Shown here: piece by piece, positions 7,657-14,591 of the stretch
Numbering within the stretch: position 1 is the first letter of the stretch
How the letters are laid out: the number at the start of each line of letters is the position of its first letter
From: Corynebacterium sp.
Lineage (GTDB): Bacteria; Actinomycetota; Actinomycetes; Mycobacteriales; Mycobacteriaceae
DNA: 26,789 nt
Reading direction: 5' to 3'
Assembly: GCF_030826625.1 (NCBI RefSeq)
Contig: NZ_JAPJNQ010000002.1
Coordinates: 1-26,789, forward strand
Position numbers and translations under genes: made by a program
The notes under the pieces: generated by a model
Database searches by the model: none
Told to the model about the DNA's origin: nothing
What the model saw: the letters and a program-made list of their open reading frames with translations, nothing else

Positions 7657-8964
7657 TTAAGCGCGAGCGATGAAAATCTCCGCGCTCACTCCCGCACCAG
7701 CGTCGTTTGCGGATTCGCCCAGGCTAATTTCGCAGGCTGAGGCTGCTGCATCCCCCTCATCAACGCGCTCGTTCCCAGCCGGCAGCCACATGGCCTCGGC
7801 CGGGTGCAACTCCTGCTGACGGCACAGTACAGTCCCGCGAGTTACCAAAACAATGACCGGACCATCGTGACTAATACTGAACGACGGTTGCGCGGCATCT
7901 AATTCGACCCGTTCTAAGAAGAACTCTTCGGCTCGTGCCGGGTAACGGAACCGACCCTGCGCAATTTCTTCCGCCTGCACGACTGGATCATCGACGCTAG
8001 AAAAATCCAACACCGAGAGCAATTCCGGCACATCCACGTGCTTCGCGGTTAATCCGCCGCGCAGAACATTATCGGAATTTGCCATGATCTCGACGCCCAT
8101 TCCCTCGAGGTAGGCGTGCAATTGGCCAGATTCCAAGCACAGCGCTTCGCCTGGTTCCATGGAAACGTGATGCAGCAACATTGCTCCCAGCACGCCGATA
8201 TCGCCGGGATACCGTTGCTGCAAATCGATCACCGTGCGCAAGCTTTCGGCAATCCAACTCGGCACTGGGCTAGCATCTGCGAGCACCGCATGTGCTCTGT
8301 CGACAATCGCACTGATAAGCGCGCTGCGTTCATCCGCGGAACAGGTGACCCAGCTACGAAACAGTTGATGCAATCGCTCGGCTTCTGTGCCAGTCGACGA
8401 GCTCAGCATCGCCATAAACGGGCGGAGTTCCGCACAATCCACGGCGTCGAAAAGCTGCCGAGTATCGTCATTTGAACGAAAACCAGCTAAGGCCCGAAAC
8501 GGGGTTAAAGCAACAATCAGCTCTGGTTTGTGGTTCGCATCTTTGTAATTGCGCTGTGGATCATCCAAAGCCAAGCCAGCAGCATTTTCGCGCGCGAAAC
8601 CCTCTTCTGCAGCGCTCTTCGAAGGATGCGCCTGCAATGACAACGGCTCATCAGCTGCCAATAGTTTCACCATGAACGGCAGACGTGAATCTGCCGACCG
8701 GCACACTCGGGCACCCAAATGATATTCCGGATCCGCGGCAATAACCTGGTCCAGACTGCTGGCATGTGAGTCAGTCGTCGCCCCAAGAGTTGCTCGTTTT
8801 TCTTCGTCGTCCTGCGGCTGCTCCACATGTGCGGGCGCAGCTGGGTGCGCCCCAAACCATAGCTCGGCGATATGCTCACCAGTGGCGTTCTGGCCTGCGA
8901 GCTCAGGAATCAGCGTCGTCGAACCCCACTGGTACTGGCGGATCGCCGGCCGGAGAAGCTGCAT
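7657..8964 (-). CDS. manA: Mannose-6-phosphate isomerase, class I
   Basis: ManA interconverts fructose-6-phosphate and mannose-6-phosphate with a bound Zn2+, feeding GDP-mannose for lipomannan, lipoarabinomannan and protein mannosylation. Type I motifs are clear: an N-terminal YQWGSTTLIPEL, the zinc and active-site stretch LSLQAHPSKSAAEEGF, NYKDANHKPELIVALTPF, and a C-terminal cupin with GLTAKHVDVPELL. The ATG at 8964 (435 residues) matches the usual family start. A TTG two codons upstream (8970) is better spaced from AAAGGA (6 nt against 12) and cannot be excluded. pmmA, the next enzyme, lies 88 nt upstream on the same strand. Confidence 0.95.
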   Translation of the reverse strand: MQLLRPAIRQYQWGSTTLIPELAGQNATGEHIAELWFGAHPAAPAHVEQPQDDEEKRATLGATTDSHASSLDQVIAADPEYHLGARVCRSADSRLPFMVKLLAADEPLSLQAHPSKSAAEEGFARENAAGLALDDPQRNYKDANHKPELIVALTPFRALAGFRSNDDTRQLFDAVDCAELRPFMAMLSSSTGTEAERLHQLFRSWVTCSADERSALISAIVDRAHAVLADASPVPSWIAESLRTVIDLQQRYPGDIGVLGAMLLHHVSMEPGEALCLESGQLHAYLEGMGVEIMANSDNVLRGGLTAKHVDVPELLSVLDFSSVDDPVVQAEEIAQGRFRYPARAEEFFLERVELDAAQPSFSISHDGPVIVLVTRGTVLCRQQELHPAEAMWLPAGNERVDEGDAAASACEISLGESANDAGAGVSAEIFIARA

Positions 8965-9052
8965 AAACAAAAACTATCCTTTTTCTGGGACACCTGGGAC
9001 AACGAGAAATACGAAAACCGATGCTACGATGACGCTGGTATCGTCGGCGGAT

Positions 9053-10438
9053 CTAGGAAACTAGCTGGGAGATTTCGTCGACCAGCTGAGCAATTTCAGC
9101 GTCCGTTTCTGCCTCCACATTCAACCGCAACAACGGCTCCGTATTCGAAGCACGCAGGTTAAACCAGGCCGAACTGTCAGCCAACTCGACGGTCATGCCA
9201 TCAAGCTCATCAATGCTTGTGGCTCGGTCAGCAAATGCGGAACGAACCCGATCTTGCGCAGCAGCTTGGTCGTCGACAGTAAAGTTAATCTCACCCGAGG
9301 CGGCATAGTGCTGGTACGACGCCATCAACTCCGATAGCGTTCCGTCAAAGCTCGCCAGAGCCGCCAGCATGTGCAGCGCAGCCAACATACCAGAATCAGC
9401 ATTGAAAAATTCACGGAAATAGTAGTGTGCAGAATGCTCACCACCGAAAACAGCTTCGTGCTCGGCCATCTTCGCTTTAATAAATGAATGCCCAACCTTG
9501 GTGCGTACCGCTGTGCCACCAGATTGTTCCACCAGCTCGGGAACCATCTTGGAAGTAATCAAGTTGTGGATAATCGTTGCCTTTGGGTATCGCTGCAACA
9601 TGCGTTCGGCAATCAGCGCACAAATCGCCGACGGTGAAACCGGCGAGCCTTTCTCATCCACCAAGAACACTCGATCGGCGTCGCCATCGAATGCCAACCC
9701 AACATCTGCCCGTTGTTCAACCGTAAAACGCTGCAAATCGACCAAATTTTTCGGATCCAGCGGGTTCGCCTCATGATTCGGGAAGGTTCCATCGAGCTCG
9801 AAATACAGCGGGCGAATCTCGATGGGCAGTTCCTCGAATACTGCCGGCACAGTGTGCCCAGCCATGCCGTTGGCGGCATCAACTGCCACCACCAAGCGGC
9901 GCGCAGAAGACAGCGGCACCAACTCATTTAAGTAATTGGCGTAATCAGTCAGAATTTCACGTTCTACGATTTCGCCCGCAGAATCAGCCGAGGATTGCGC
10001 TCCAGCGTTGTCGTCGTCAAGCTGTTCGAGGTATTCAGTGATAACGCCCAGCCCGGTATCTTGGCCGACGGGTTTAGCACCAGCGCGACATAATTTGATG
10101 CCGTTATAGGCCGCCGGGTTGTGTGAAGCGGTAAACATCGCACCGGCACAATCCAGCTCTCCCGCAGCGAAATACAACTCGTCAGTAGAAACCAAACCCA
10201 AGGCAGTAACATCCAGGCCTGCTTCTGCAATGCCTTCTGCAAACGCAGCTGCTAATTCAGGCGACGAAGGACGCATATCGTGCCCCACCGCGACGCGGGT
10301 TTCAGTCCCGTGGTTTTTCAGGAAATCTGCAAAGGCGCGGCCGACGTTACGTACGAAGCTGGGCGTGATCTCGGAATCAACCAAACCGCGAATATCGTAA
10401 GCCTTAATGACAGAGCTGAGGAACTGAGCTGAATACAT
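9053..10438 (-). CDS. pmmA: Phosphomannomutase / phosphoglucomutase family
   Basis: This enzyme converts mannose-6-phosphate to mannose-1-phosphate between ManA and ManC. The 461-residue protein has all four alpha-D-phosphohexomutase signatures: the phosphoserine loop TASHNPAAYNG with Ser at about residue 105, the metal loop DGDADR, the sugar-binding GGEHSAHYYF and the phosphate-binding ASNTEPLLRLN. The ATG at 10438 is chosen because a TAGAAT box ends 7 nt before it and no Shine-Dalgarno is present, implying a leaderless mRNA. Upstream in-frame starts exist (ATG 10447, GTG 10459) but lie in or before that box. The order DUF3499-pmmA-manA is that of M. tuberculosis Rv3258c-Rv3257c and nearby manA. 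Confidence 0.95.
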   Translation of the reverse strand: MYSAQFLSSVIKAYDIRGLVDSEITPSFVRNVGRAFADFLKNHGTETRVAVGHDMRPSSPELAAAFAEGIAEAGLDVTALGLVSTDELYFAAGELDCAGAMFTASHNPAAYNGIKLCRAGAKPVGQDTGLGVITEYLEQLDDDNAGAQSSADSAGEIVEREILTDYANYLNELVPLSSARRLVVAVDAANGMAGHTVPAVFEELPIEIRPLYFELDGTFPNHEANPLDPKNLVDLQRFTVEQRADVGLAFDGDADRVFLVDEKGSPVSPSAICALIAERMLQRYPKATIIHNLITSKMVPELVEQSGGTAVRTKVGHSFIKAKMAEHEAVFGGEHSAHYYFREFFNADSGMLAALHMLAALASFDGTLSELMASYQHYAASGEINFTVDDQAAAQDRVRSAFADRATSIDELDGMTVELADSSAWFNLRASNTEPLLRLNVEAETDAEIAQLVDEISQLVS

Positions 10439-10445
10439 AACCGCC

Positions 10446-10451
10446 ATTCTA
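10446..10451 (-). promoter_or_regulatory. -10 element of a probable leaderless pmmA promoter
   Basis: The minus strand reads TAGAAT, then seven bases, then the ATG at 10438. No purine-rich ribosome site is present. The expected transcription start falls at or next to the A of the ATG. No clear -35 box was found. Confidence 0.55.
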
Positions 10452-10515
10452 ACGGGCACGGCAATCTAGGTGCCGATGAGTGCGCACAGCACAATATTCC
10501 CACTGCTAATTCGCA

Positions 10516-10536
10516 GCTAGTTTACGGGTAACTAGC
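10516..10536. terminator. Hairpin between DUF3499 gene and pmmA
   Basis: GCTAGTT (10516-10522) pairs perfectly with AACTAGC (10530-10536) around a 7-nt loop, 10 nt beyond the DUF3499 stop. A TTTT tract follows only on the plus strand, so termination of the minus-strand transcript is uncertain. Confidence 0.4.
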
Positions 10537-10545
10537 AGCTTTTAG

Positions 10546-11202
10546 TCACTCGTCGCCTTCGGGCCACAAGGCCTCAAAATCGCTCGTGGAACTCTCCCGA
10601 AGTTCTTCCAGCATCGAATCCACTGGGTCACCCACCGAATCTACTGGGTCGTCCGGCTCTTCACCGGCAATTTCTGCCGCGCGCTGGCCTGCGCTTTTCT
10701 CGGCTGTCTGCGGCCCGACGGCGTGCCTACTACCGTTCACGCTGACCGATTCGCCTGGGCTTTCAGCAATATCGTCGTCAGGCACCACTTGCAGGTGTGC
10801 GCGGCGCTGTTGCTTTTCCTCAAACACCCTGGGCACCCGGTGCACCGGATGGTTCGAGCGCTCCGGATCAGCGGCATCAGCAAACGCAGAGGTGTGCACG
10901 ACTGGGCTGGAGTCAGGGTCGTCGACAAGCCCACTGGTTACACGACCATTTTCTCGCACAGCTGCGGCCAATGCGATCAAGTCATCTTCATCATCCAGGT
11001 CGACGCCGTCCACACGCACGATCTCCCACCCCACCGGTGCGGTGATCTTTTCGGAGTGCTTCTGGCACAAATCCCAGCTATGCGGGTCTGGCTGAGAAGT
11101 GAGCGGGCCAACCACCGCGGTCGATTCAGCATACGCATACGTCAAGGTTGCGAGCGCAGGCTGACCACAGCCGGGACGGGAGCAGCGACGAATCTGATTC
11201 AC
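10546..11202 (-). CDS. DUF3499 family protein, putative zinc-binding
   Basis: This is a member of an actinobacteria-specific family of unknown function (M. tuberculosis Rv3258c type). The conserved N-terminal domain, about residues 1-75, contains RRCSRPGCGQPALATLTY, then STAVVGPL, then SWDLCQKHSEKITAPVGWEIVR. The Cys and His residues (CxxxxCG, then CxxH) suggest one metal site. The rest, to residue 218, is acidic and disordered. The GTG at 11202 gives the family-typical start (NQIRRCSRPG); it lies 7 nt after TAAACT with no ribosome site, which suits leaderless translation. An open frame extends 12 codons upstream but runs through that promoter. The gene stands divergent to the Rv3259-like gene. 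Confidence 0.9.
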   Translation of the reverse strand: MNQIRRCSRPGCGQPALATLTYAYAESTAVVGPLTSQPDPHSWDLCQKHSEKITAPVGWEIVRVDGVDLDDEDDLIALAAAVRENGRVTSGLVDDPDSSPVVHTSAFADAADPERSNHPVHRVPRVFEEKQQRRAHLQVVPDDDIAESPGESVSVNGSRHAVGPQTAEKSAGQRAAEIAGEEPDDPVDSVGDPVDSMLEELRESSTSDFEALWPEGDE

Positions 11203-11209
11203 GCGTTCA

Positions 11210-11238
11210 AGTTTAAAGACTAGCTCGACGTTTAACAA
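11210..11238 (-). promoter_or_regulatory. Leaderless promoter of the DUF3499 gene
   Basis: On the minus strand, TTGTTA (11238-11233) and TAAACT (11215-11210) are separated by exactly 17 bp, and TAAACT ends 7 nt before the GTG start at 11202. This is the best-formed of the leaderless promoters in the window. Confidence 0.65.
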
Positions 11239-11322
11239 TTACCACGGCTGTCACACGGGAACATCAGGAACGTCAGGCACGATAACCGGCGTGGCGCAAC
11301 GACGATTTTCGCCGGTGAGTTC

Positions 11323-11328
11323 TATGCT
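11323..11328 (+). promoter_or_regulatory. -10 element before the Rv3259-like gene
   Basis: TATGCT is followed after six bases by the ATG at 11335, with no Shine-Dalgarno, so the transcript is probably leaderless. No convincing -35 box was found. Confidence 0.45.
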
Positions 11329-11334
11329 AATCCC

Positions 11335-11808
11335 ATGAAAGAAAGCGCGAGGCTCTCCCCACGACGCAACCGCCATGGTCGCGGTTTACGTGGGGTGCTA
11401 TTACCACAGCAAACGCCCCGCTTTCGCTCACGCAGTCAACAATTCGACATGGCAGCGCTCGATGCATTCAGTTCGATCCATGCTGCCTTCGCGCCGCAAT
11501 TGGAGTCTCTTGACCTCGCCGTCGATACCGTCCCACGGATGAATATGGGCTCGGATTTAGCGCTTGTCGACGATGAGATTTTCAGCGATGGCCCAGTTCC
11601 ACTGGGACGCGTGCTCCAACCGGGCATTGATGCACAGGGCCAGCCGACGCGAGCTCGCATCGTGCTATTCCGTAAACCAATCGAACAGCGCGCAGCAACC
11701 AGCGAGCAGCGTCGCCAGTTACTACAAGAAATACTGACCGTATTGGTCGCGACCTACCTCAACCTTGATCCGCGCGATGTAGATGCACGGTATCCGTGGG
11801 CAGAGTAA
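11335..11808 (+). CDS. Metallopeptidase-family (zincin-like fold) protein lacking HExxH
   Basis: This 157-residue protein corresponds in position to M. tuberculosis Rv3259, between whiB2 and the DUF3499 gene. Conserved stretches are SRSQQFDMAALDAF, LDLAVDTVPRM, PVPLGRVLQPGIDAQG and TRARIVLFRKPIEQRA. The last helix, where related proteins have HExxH, reads LLQEILTVLVATYLNLDPRDVD, so no zinc ligands are present and peptidase activity is unlikely. The N-terminus is basic (PRRNRHGRGLRG). The gene converges on whiB with 18 nt between stops. Its co-localisation with a WhiB regulator and cell-wall sugar genes is conserved, but its function is unknown. Family assignment is from remembered similarity, so it is moderately sure. 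Confidence 0.82.
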   Translation: MKESARLSPRRNRHGRGLRGVLLPQQTPRFRSRSQQFDMAALDAFSSIHAAFAPQLESLDLAVDTVPRMNMGSDLALVDDEIFSDGPVPLGRVLQPGIDAQGQPTRARIVLFRKPIEQRAATSEQRRQLLQEILTVLVATYLNLDPRDVDARYPWAE

Positions 11809-11826
11809 GAAGACGCAACTAATAGA

Positions 11827-12123
11827 TCACCCGATATCGCGCTTGAGGCGGCGACGTTCACGATCAGACAAGCCGCCCCAAATGCCGAAGCGTTCATCAT
11901 GCTCCAAAGCGAATTCTAGGCATTCGTCACGCACCGGGCAGGCCTGGCAAATACGTTTCGCTTCACGGGTGGAGCCACCCTTTTCCGGAAAAAATGCTTC
12001 CGGGTCCGTCTGCGCGCACAGTGCTTGGTCTTGCCATTCTTGCTCTACCGCACCGAAGAGTTCCTCGATCGATAGTGCTGCCGCGCCGCCACGGAGAATG
12101 GCGTTTTTAGCCATATCGTCCAC
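11827..12123 (-). CDS. whcD: WhiB-family [4Fe-4S] transcriptional regulator, WhiB2/WhcD type
   Basis: WhiB2 (WhmD/WhcD) proteins bind an iron-sulfur cluster and act with the primary sigma factor in septation and division. The 98-residue protein has the four cluster cysteines (Cys36, Cys59, Cys62, Cys68 in CxxC-x5-C spacing), the GIWGG turn at about 80-84 and a basic C-terminal tail (RERRRLKRD) for DNA contact. The GTG start at 12123 has AAAGGA 6 nt upstream; an internal ATG at codon 4 is less well placed. A strong sigma-A-like promoter lies 44-73 nt upstream. The neighbouring manC and Rv3259-like genes match the whiB2 locus of mycobacteria, which is the basis for the subtype. Confidence 0.95.
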   Translation of the reverse strand: MDDMAKNAILRGGAAALSIEELFGAVEQEWQDQALCAQTDPEAFFPEKGGSTREAKRICQACPVRDECLEFALEHDERFGIWGGLSDRERRRLKRDIG

Positions 12124-12166
12124 GCCGTGTCCTTTCTCCGTAGTTGTCGTTCACATACTTCAAAAG

Positions 12167-12196
12167 ATTAGACAACGCGACACTAAATATCGTCAA
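12167..12196 (-). promoter_or_regulatory. whiB promoter, near-consensus -35 and -10
   Basis: Read on the minus strand, TTGACG (12196-12191) and TCTAAT (12172-12167) are separated by 18 bp. Each matches five of six consensus bases. The expected start site gives a leader of about 35 nt with a proper Shine-Dalgarno, in contrast to the leaderless neighbours. Confidence 0.65.
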
Positions 12197-12250
12197 CCCG
12201 GATTCCGTTATCGGGACAGAAACCGGGCAAAAACCCCTGCACTAGACAAC

Positions 12251-12278
12251 ATGAGTCACAGGAGTAACAGGAACTCAT
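12251..12278. promoter_or_regulatory. Candidate regulator site upstream of the whiB promoter
   Basis: ATGAGT (12251-12256) and ACTCAT (12273-12278) form an inverted repeat. Between them the minus strand has GTTAC and GTGAC, 9 bp apart. Tandem GTnAC-like half-sites are reported for MtrA in other Actinobacteria, so this could be an MtrA or other activator site. This is a motif resemblance only. Confidence 0.35.
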
Positions 12279-12348
12279 CAACGGGGGTAGTCTGCAGAGG
12301 TACTAGATATAGGGGTTAGGCGCAATAGGGAAACTATTCGGCGTGTCG

Positions 12349-13419
12349 CTACGCGTCGGAGCTAAACCGGATTCCTGTATCTGGAATATCCACTCCCGGC
12401 CACACACGCATGCCCGGTGCGAGCTCACAGCGCGCACCAATCTGCGCGCCCTCACCGATCACGCAACCATCAATAATCGCGTTCGCACCGATATGCGCAC
12501 CATCCGCGATAATCGAGTTCCTGATTCGCGCACCCGGCTCGATCGTCACACCTGCAAAAATCACCGAGGAGTCGATACGGCAACCCCCGCCGATTTCTAC
12601 ACCGCGACCAACGGTGGTTCCGCCGAGCAGCAGCACTCCCCCAGCAACCCCGGCGGTAGGGTCCACCAAAGATTCACCAGTCTGGCCTTCCAGCAACGGC
12701 GATCCGACAATGCCACGAACCAAATCGGACGAACCTTGCACAAAATCATCCGGACGGCCCATATCCCGCCAGTAGGCAGCATCAACATGACCTACGACGC
12801 TACGGCCTTCATCAAGAAGCCGCGGGAATGTTTCGCGTTCCACTGAGACATTGCGCCCGGCCGGAATCGTCGCGATGAGCTCCTTTTTGAATACGTAACA
12901 GCCCGCGTTGATCTGATCAGTCGGAGGATCTTCAGTCTTTTCCATAAACGCGGTAACCTGCCCGCTGGCGTCAGTCGGCACGCAGCCATAAGCCCGCGGA
13001 TCAGACACTCGCACCAAATGCATGGTCAGATCAGCGGCTTTTTCTTCATGTGTGCGCAAAATCCCACGCAAATCCGTCGCCGCTAAAACGTCACCATTGA
13101 ACACCATGGCGTTTTCGCCACGCAGCTTGTCATAGACGTTGCGAATGCCGCCACCTGTCCCCAAAGCTTCTTGCTCGACGACGTACTCGATTTCTAGTCC
13201 AAGCTCCGAGCCATCCCCGAAATACTCTTCGAAAACTTCGGCGCGGAATGACGTCGACAAGATCACGTGCTCAATCCCGGCAGCTTTAATGCGCGCTAAC
13301 AAGTGCTGCAGGAAGGGGTATCCGGCAGTAGGCAGCATCGGCTTCGGCGTATTGATGGTCAACGGGCGCAGGCGGGTACCCCGGCCGCCGACCAGAATCA
13401 CGGCGTCAGTATTGCTCAT
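12349..13419 (-). CDS. manC: Mannose-1-phosphate guanylyltransferase (GDP-mannose pyrophosphorylase)
   Basis: The protein makes GDP-mannose from mannose-1-phosphate and GTP, completing the ManA-PmmA-ManC route. The 356-residue product has a nucleotidyltransferase domain at 1-235, with the signature LVGGRGTRLRPLT, the PKPM lysine, FNGDVL for metal binding and ALGTGGGIR. A C-terminal left-handed beta-helix (hexapeptide repeats such as VGRGVEIGGGCRIDSS) runs from about 260. Mycobacterial Rv3264c at the same place was also called manB or rmlA2; dTDP-glucose or UDP-glucose specificity is less likely given the context. The start ATG at 13419 lies 7 nt after TATATT, with no ribosome site. Confidence 0.9.
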   Translation of the reverse strand: MSNTDAVILVGGRGTRLRPLTINTPKPMLPTAGYPFLQHLLARIKAAGIEHVILSTSFRAEVFEEYFGDGSELGLEIEYVVEQEALGTGGGIRNVYDKLRGENAMVFNGDVLAATDLRGILRTHEEKAADLTMHLVRVSDPRAYGCVPTDASGQVTAFMEKTEDPPTDQINAGCYVFKKELIATIPAGRNVSVERETFPRLLDEGRSVVGHVDAAYWRDMGRPDDFVQGSSDLVRGIVGSPLLEGQTGESLVDPTAGVAGGVLLLGGTTVGRGVEIGGGCRIDSSVIFAGVTIEPGARIRNSIIADGAHIGANAIIDGCVIGEGAQIGARCELAPGMRVWPGVDIPDTGIRFSSDA

Positions 13420-13426
13420 GGGGCAA

Positions 13427-13432
13427 AATATA
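13427..13432 (-). promoter_or_regulatory. -10 element of a probable leaderless manC promoter
   Basis: TATATT on the minus strand is followed by seven bases and the ATG at 13419. It is a near-perfect -10 hexamer, with no Shine-Dalgarno in between. Confidence 0.6.
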
Positions 13433-13510
13433 TCCGTTCATCTCGCCTCATCCGGGTTTACACACCGGAACCGATAGCGATCATCTGCGTGAAGGTGGCC
13501 ACCCATACGC

Positions 13511-13528
13511 CTGGGGCGAGCACCCCGG
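13511..13528. terminator. Possible hairpin terminator after wbbL
   Basis: CTGGGG and CCCCGG form a short GC-rich stem around CGAGCA, about 40 nt downstream of the wbbL stop and just past its tandem repeat. No T-run follows, so this is a weak call. Confidence 0.3.
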
Positions 13529-13533
13529 TCAAG

Positions 13534-13584
13534 CGTTAGCCGCAGGTCATCGTTAGCCTTGTGTCATCGTTAGCCGCGGGTCAT
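13534..13584. repeat. 17-bp tandem repeat (3 copies) across the wbbL stop codon
   Basis: On the minus strand, ATGACCCGCGGCTAACG (13584-13568), ATGACACAAGGCTAACG (13567-13551) and ATGACCTGCGGCTAACG (13550-13534) follow head to tail. The first copy holds the last codons and the TAA stop of wbbL. Each copy keeps an ATG and a TAA in the same phase. Confidence 0.9.
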
Positions 13585-14538
13585 GATTTTCGCCCGCACC
13601 GCTAACCCTGCGCGCAGCCCCCAGCGCACCGGCGCTTGATACCAGTGTGGAAGCCGGTCACAGAGGTAGCGCGCAGCCGATTCATGGTGCACGCGAAGCA
13701 TGATCGCCGAAACAGATTCCGCCTCGGTGGAATGGCCTTGCGCATGGCTGATTTGTGCGGACGGGCAGTAAATATTGCTGTAACCCGCACGAGTGAAGCG
13801 ATCGCCAAGGTCAGTGTCTTCGAAATACATGAAATAGCGCTCGTCGAAACCACCAACCTTGGCGAAGGCTTGCTTGCGTACTAAAAGGCACGAGCCTGAT
13901 AACCAACCGGCTTCGCGTTCAGTTTCCATGTCTTGCCCCTGGCGGTAGCGCGCCGAAAACGGGTTAGATGGCCAGATATCGGCGAAAATGGCATGTCCAA
14001 TGCCGTCGACAAGCGACGGTAGTGCACGGGCCGACGGGTAGGTGGTGCCATCTGTTTCGATGATGCGCGGGCCAATCGCCGCGGCATTCGGGTACCGGCC
14101 TGCACATTCGAGTAGCGCATCAATTGCACCATCGTGAAAAACTACATCGGGGTTGGTGAGCAGCACAAAATCGTCGGCAAGCTCATCACTACCCCAAATT
14201 CTGTGGGCGGCCTGTACACCAAAATTCATGCCCGCGCCGTAGCCCAGATTGCCGCCAGTGGCAGCGAATTCAACATGGTCATTCTCGGCCGCTGCTTGTT
14301 GCGGAGCAGAATCAGTTGAGCCATTGTCTGCGAGCAACACAACACACTCACGCTCGGTGGCACGCGGCAAGGAATCCAGCAACTCACGCAGGTGCTCGCC
14401 CGGCGAATAAGTCACCGTAATCACTGGCAAGCGTTTGGAGCTTCCTGGTGCGGGCTGCCCTTTGGTGCGAGCCGCGGGCTGCTCGGTGGTTCGTTTGAAG
14501 GTTGGTTTCAAGGTTGGTTCAGAATTTTGCTCAGACAC
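13570..14538 (-). CDS. wbbL: Rhamnosyltransferase WbbL (decaprenyl-PP-GlcNAc rhamnosyltransferase)
   Basis: WbbL (Rv3265c type) adds L-rhamnose to decaprenyl-diphospho-GlcNAc on the inner membrane face, forming the linker of arabinogalactan. The 322-residue GT2-like protein shows VITVTYSPGEHL at about 39-50, LADNGSTDSAPQ near 70-80, GNLGYGAGMNFG near 96-107, the NPDV metal motif around Asp131 and WLSGSCLLVRKQAF followed by GGFDERYFMYFEDTDLGDR. The first 35 residues are a basic Lys/Thr/Pro-rich extension. The start is GTG at 14538, and no clear ribosome site is seen. It stands divergent to lcpA (53 nt apart), linking start and end of arabinogalactan assembly. In M. tuberculosis rmlD sits between these genes; here it is absent. 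Confidence 0.92.
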   Translation of the reverse strand: MSEQNSEPTLKPTFKRTTEQPAARTKGQPAPGSSKRLPVITVTYSPGEHLRELLDSLPRATERECVVLLADNGSTDSAPQQAAAENDHVEFAATGGNLGYGAGMNFGVQAAHRIWGSDELADDFVLLTNPDVVFHDGAIDALLECAGRYPNAAAIGPRIIETDGTTYPSARALPSLVDGIGHAIFADIWPSNPFSARYRQGQDMETEREAGWLSGSCLLVRKQAFAKVGGFDERYFMYFEDTDLGDRFTRAGYSNIYCPSAQISHAQGHSTEAESVSAIMLRVHHESAARYLCDRLPHWYQAPVRWGLRAGLAVRAKIMTRG

Positions 14539-14577
14539 AATAGCGCTTATGGTAACCGAAAATTAACGCTTATGCCC

Positions 14578-14583
14578 TAAGCT
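14578..14583 (+). promoter_or_regulatory. -10 element before lcpA
   Basis: TAAGCT is followed by eight bases and the GTG at 14592. The region closely resembles the DUF3499 start (TAAACT, TGAAC, GC, GTGAAT), and no Shine-Dalgarno is present. A leaderless transcript is inferred. Confidence 0.4.
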
Positions 14584-14591
14584 TGAACAGC

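Noticed and set aside
13534..13584. Short repeats considered as a CRISPR array
   Set aside because: The copies are contiguous, with no unique spacers, and no cas genes are present. The same holds for the other tandem repeats.
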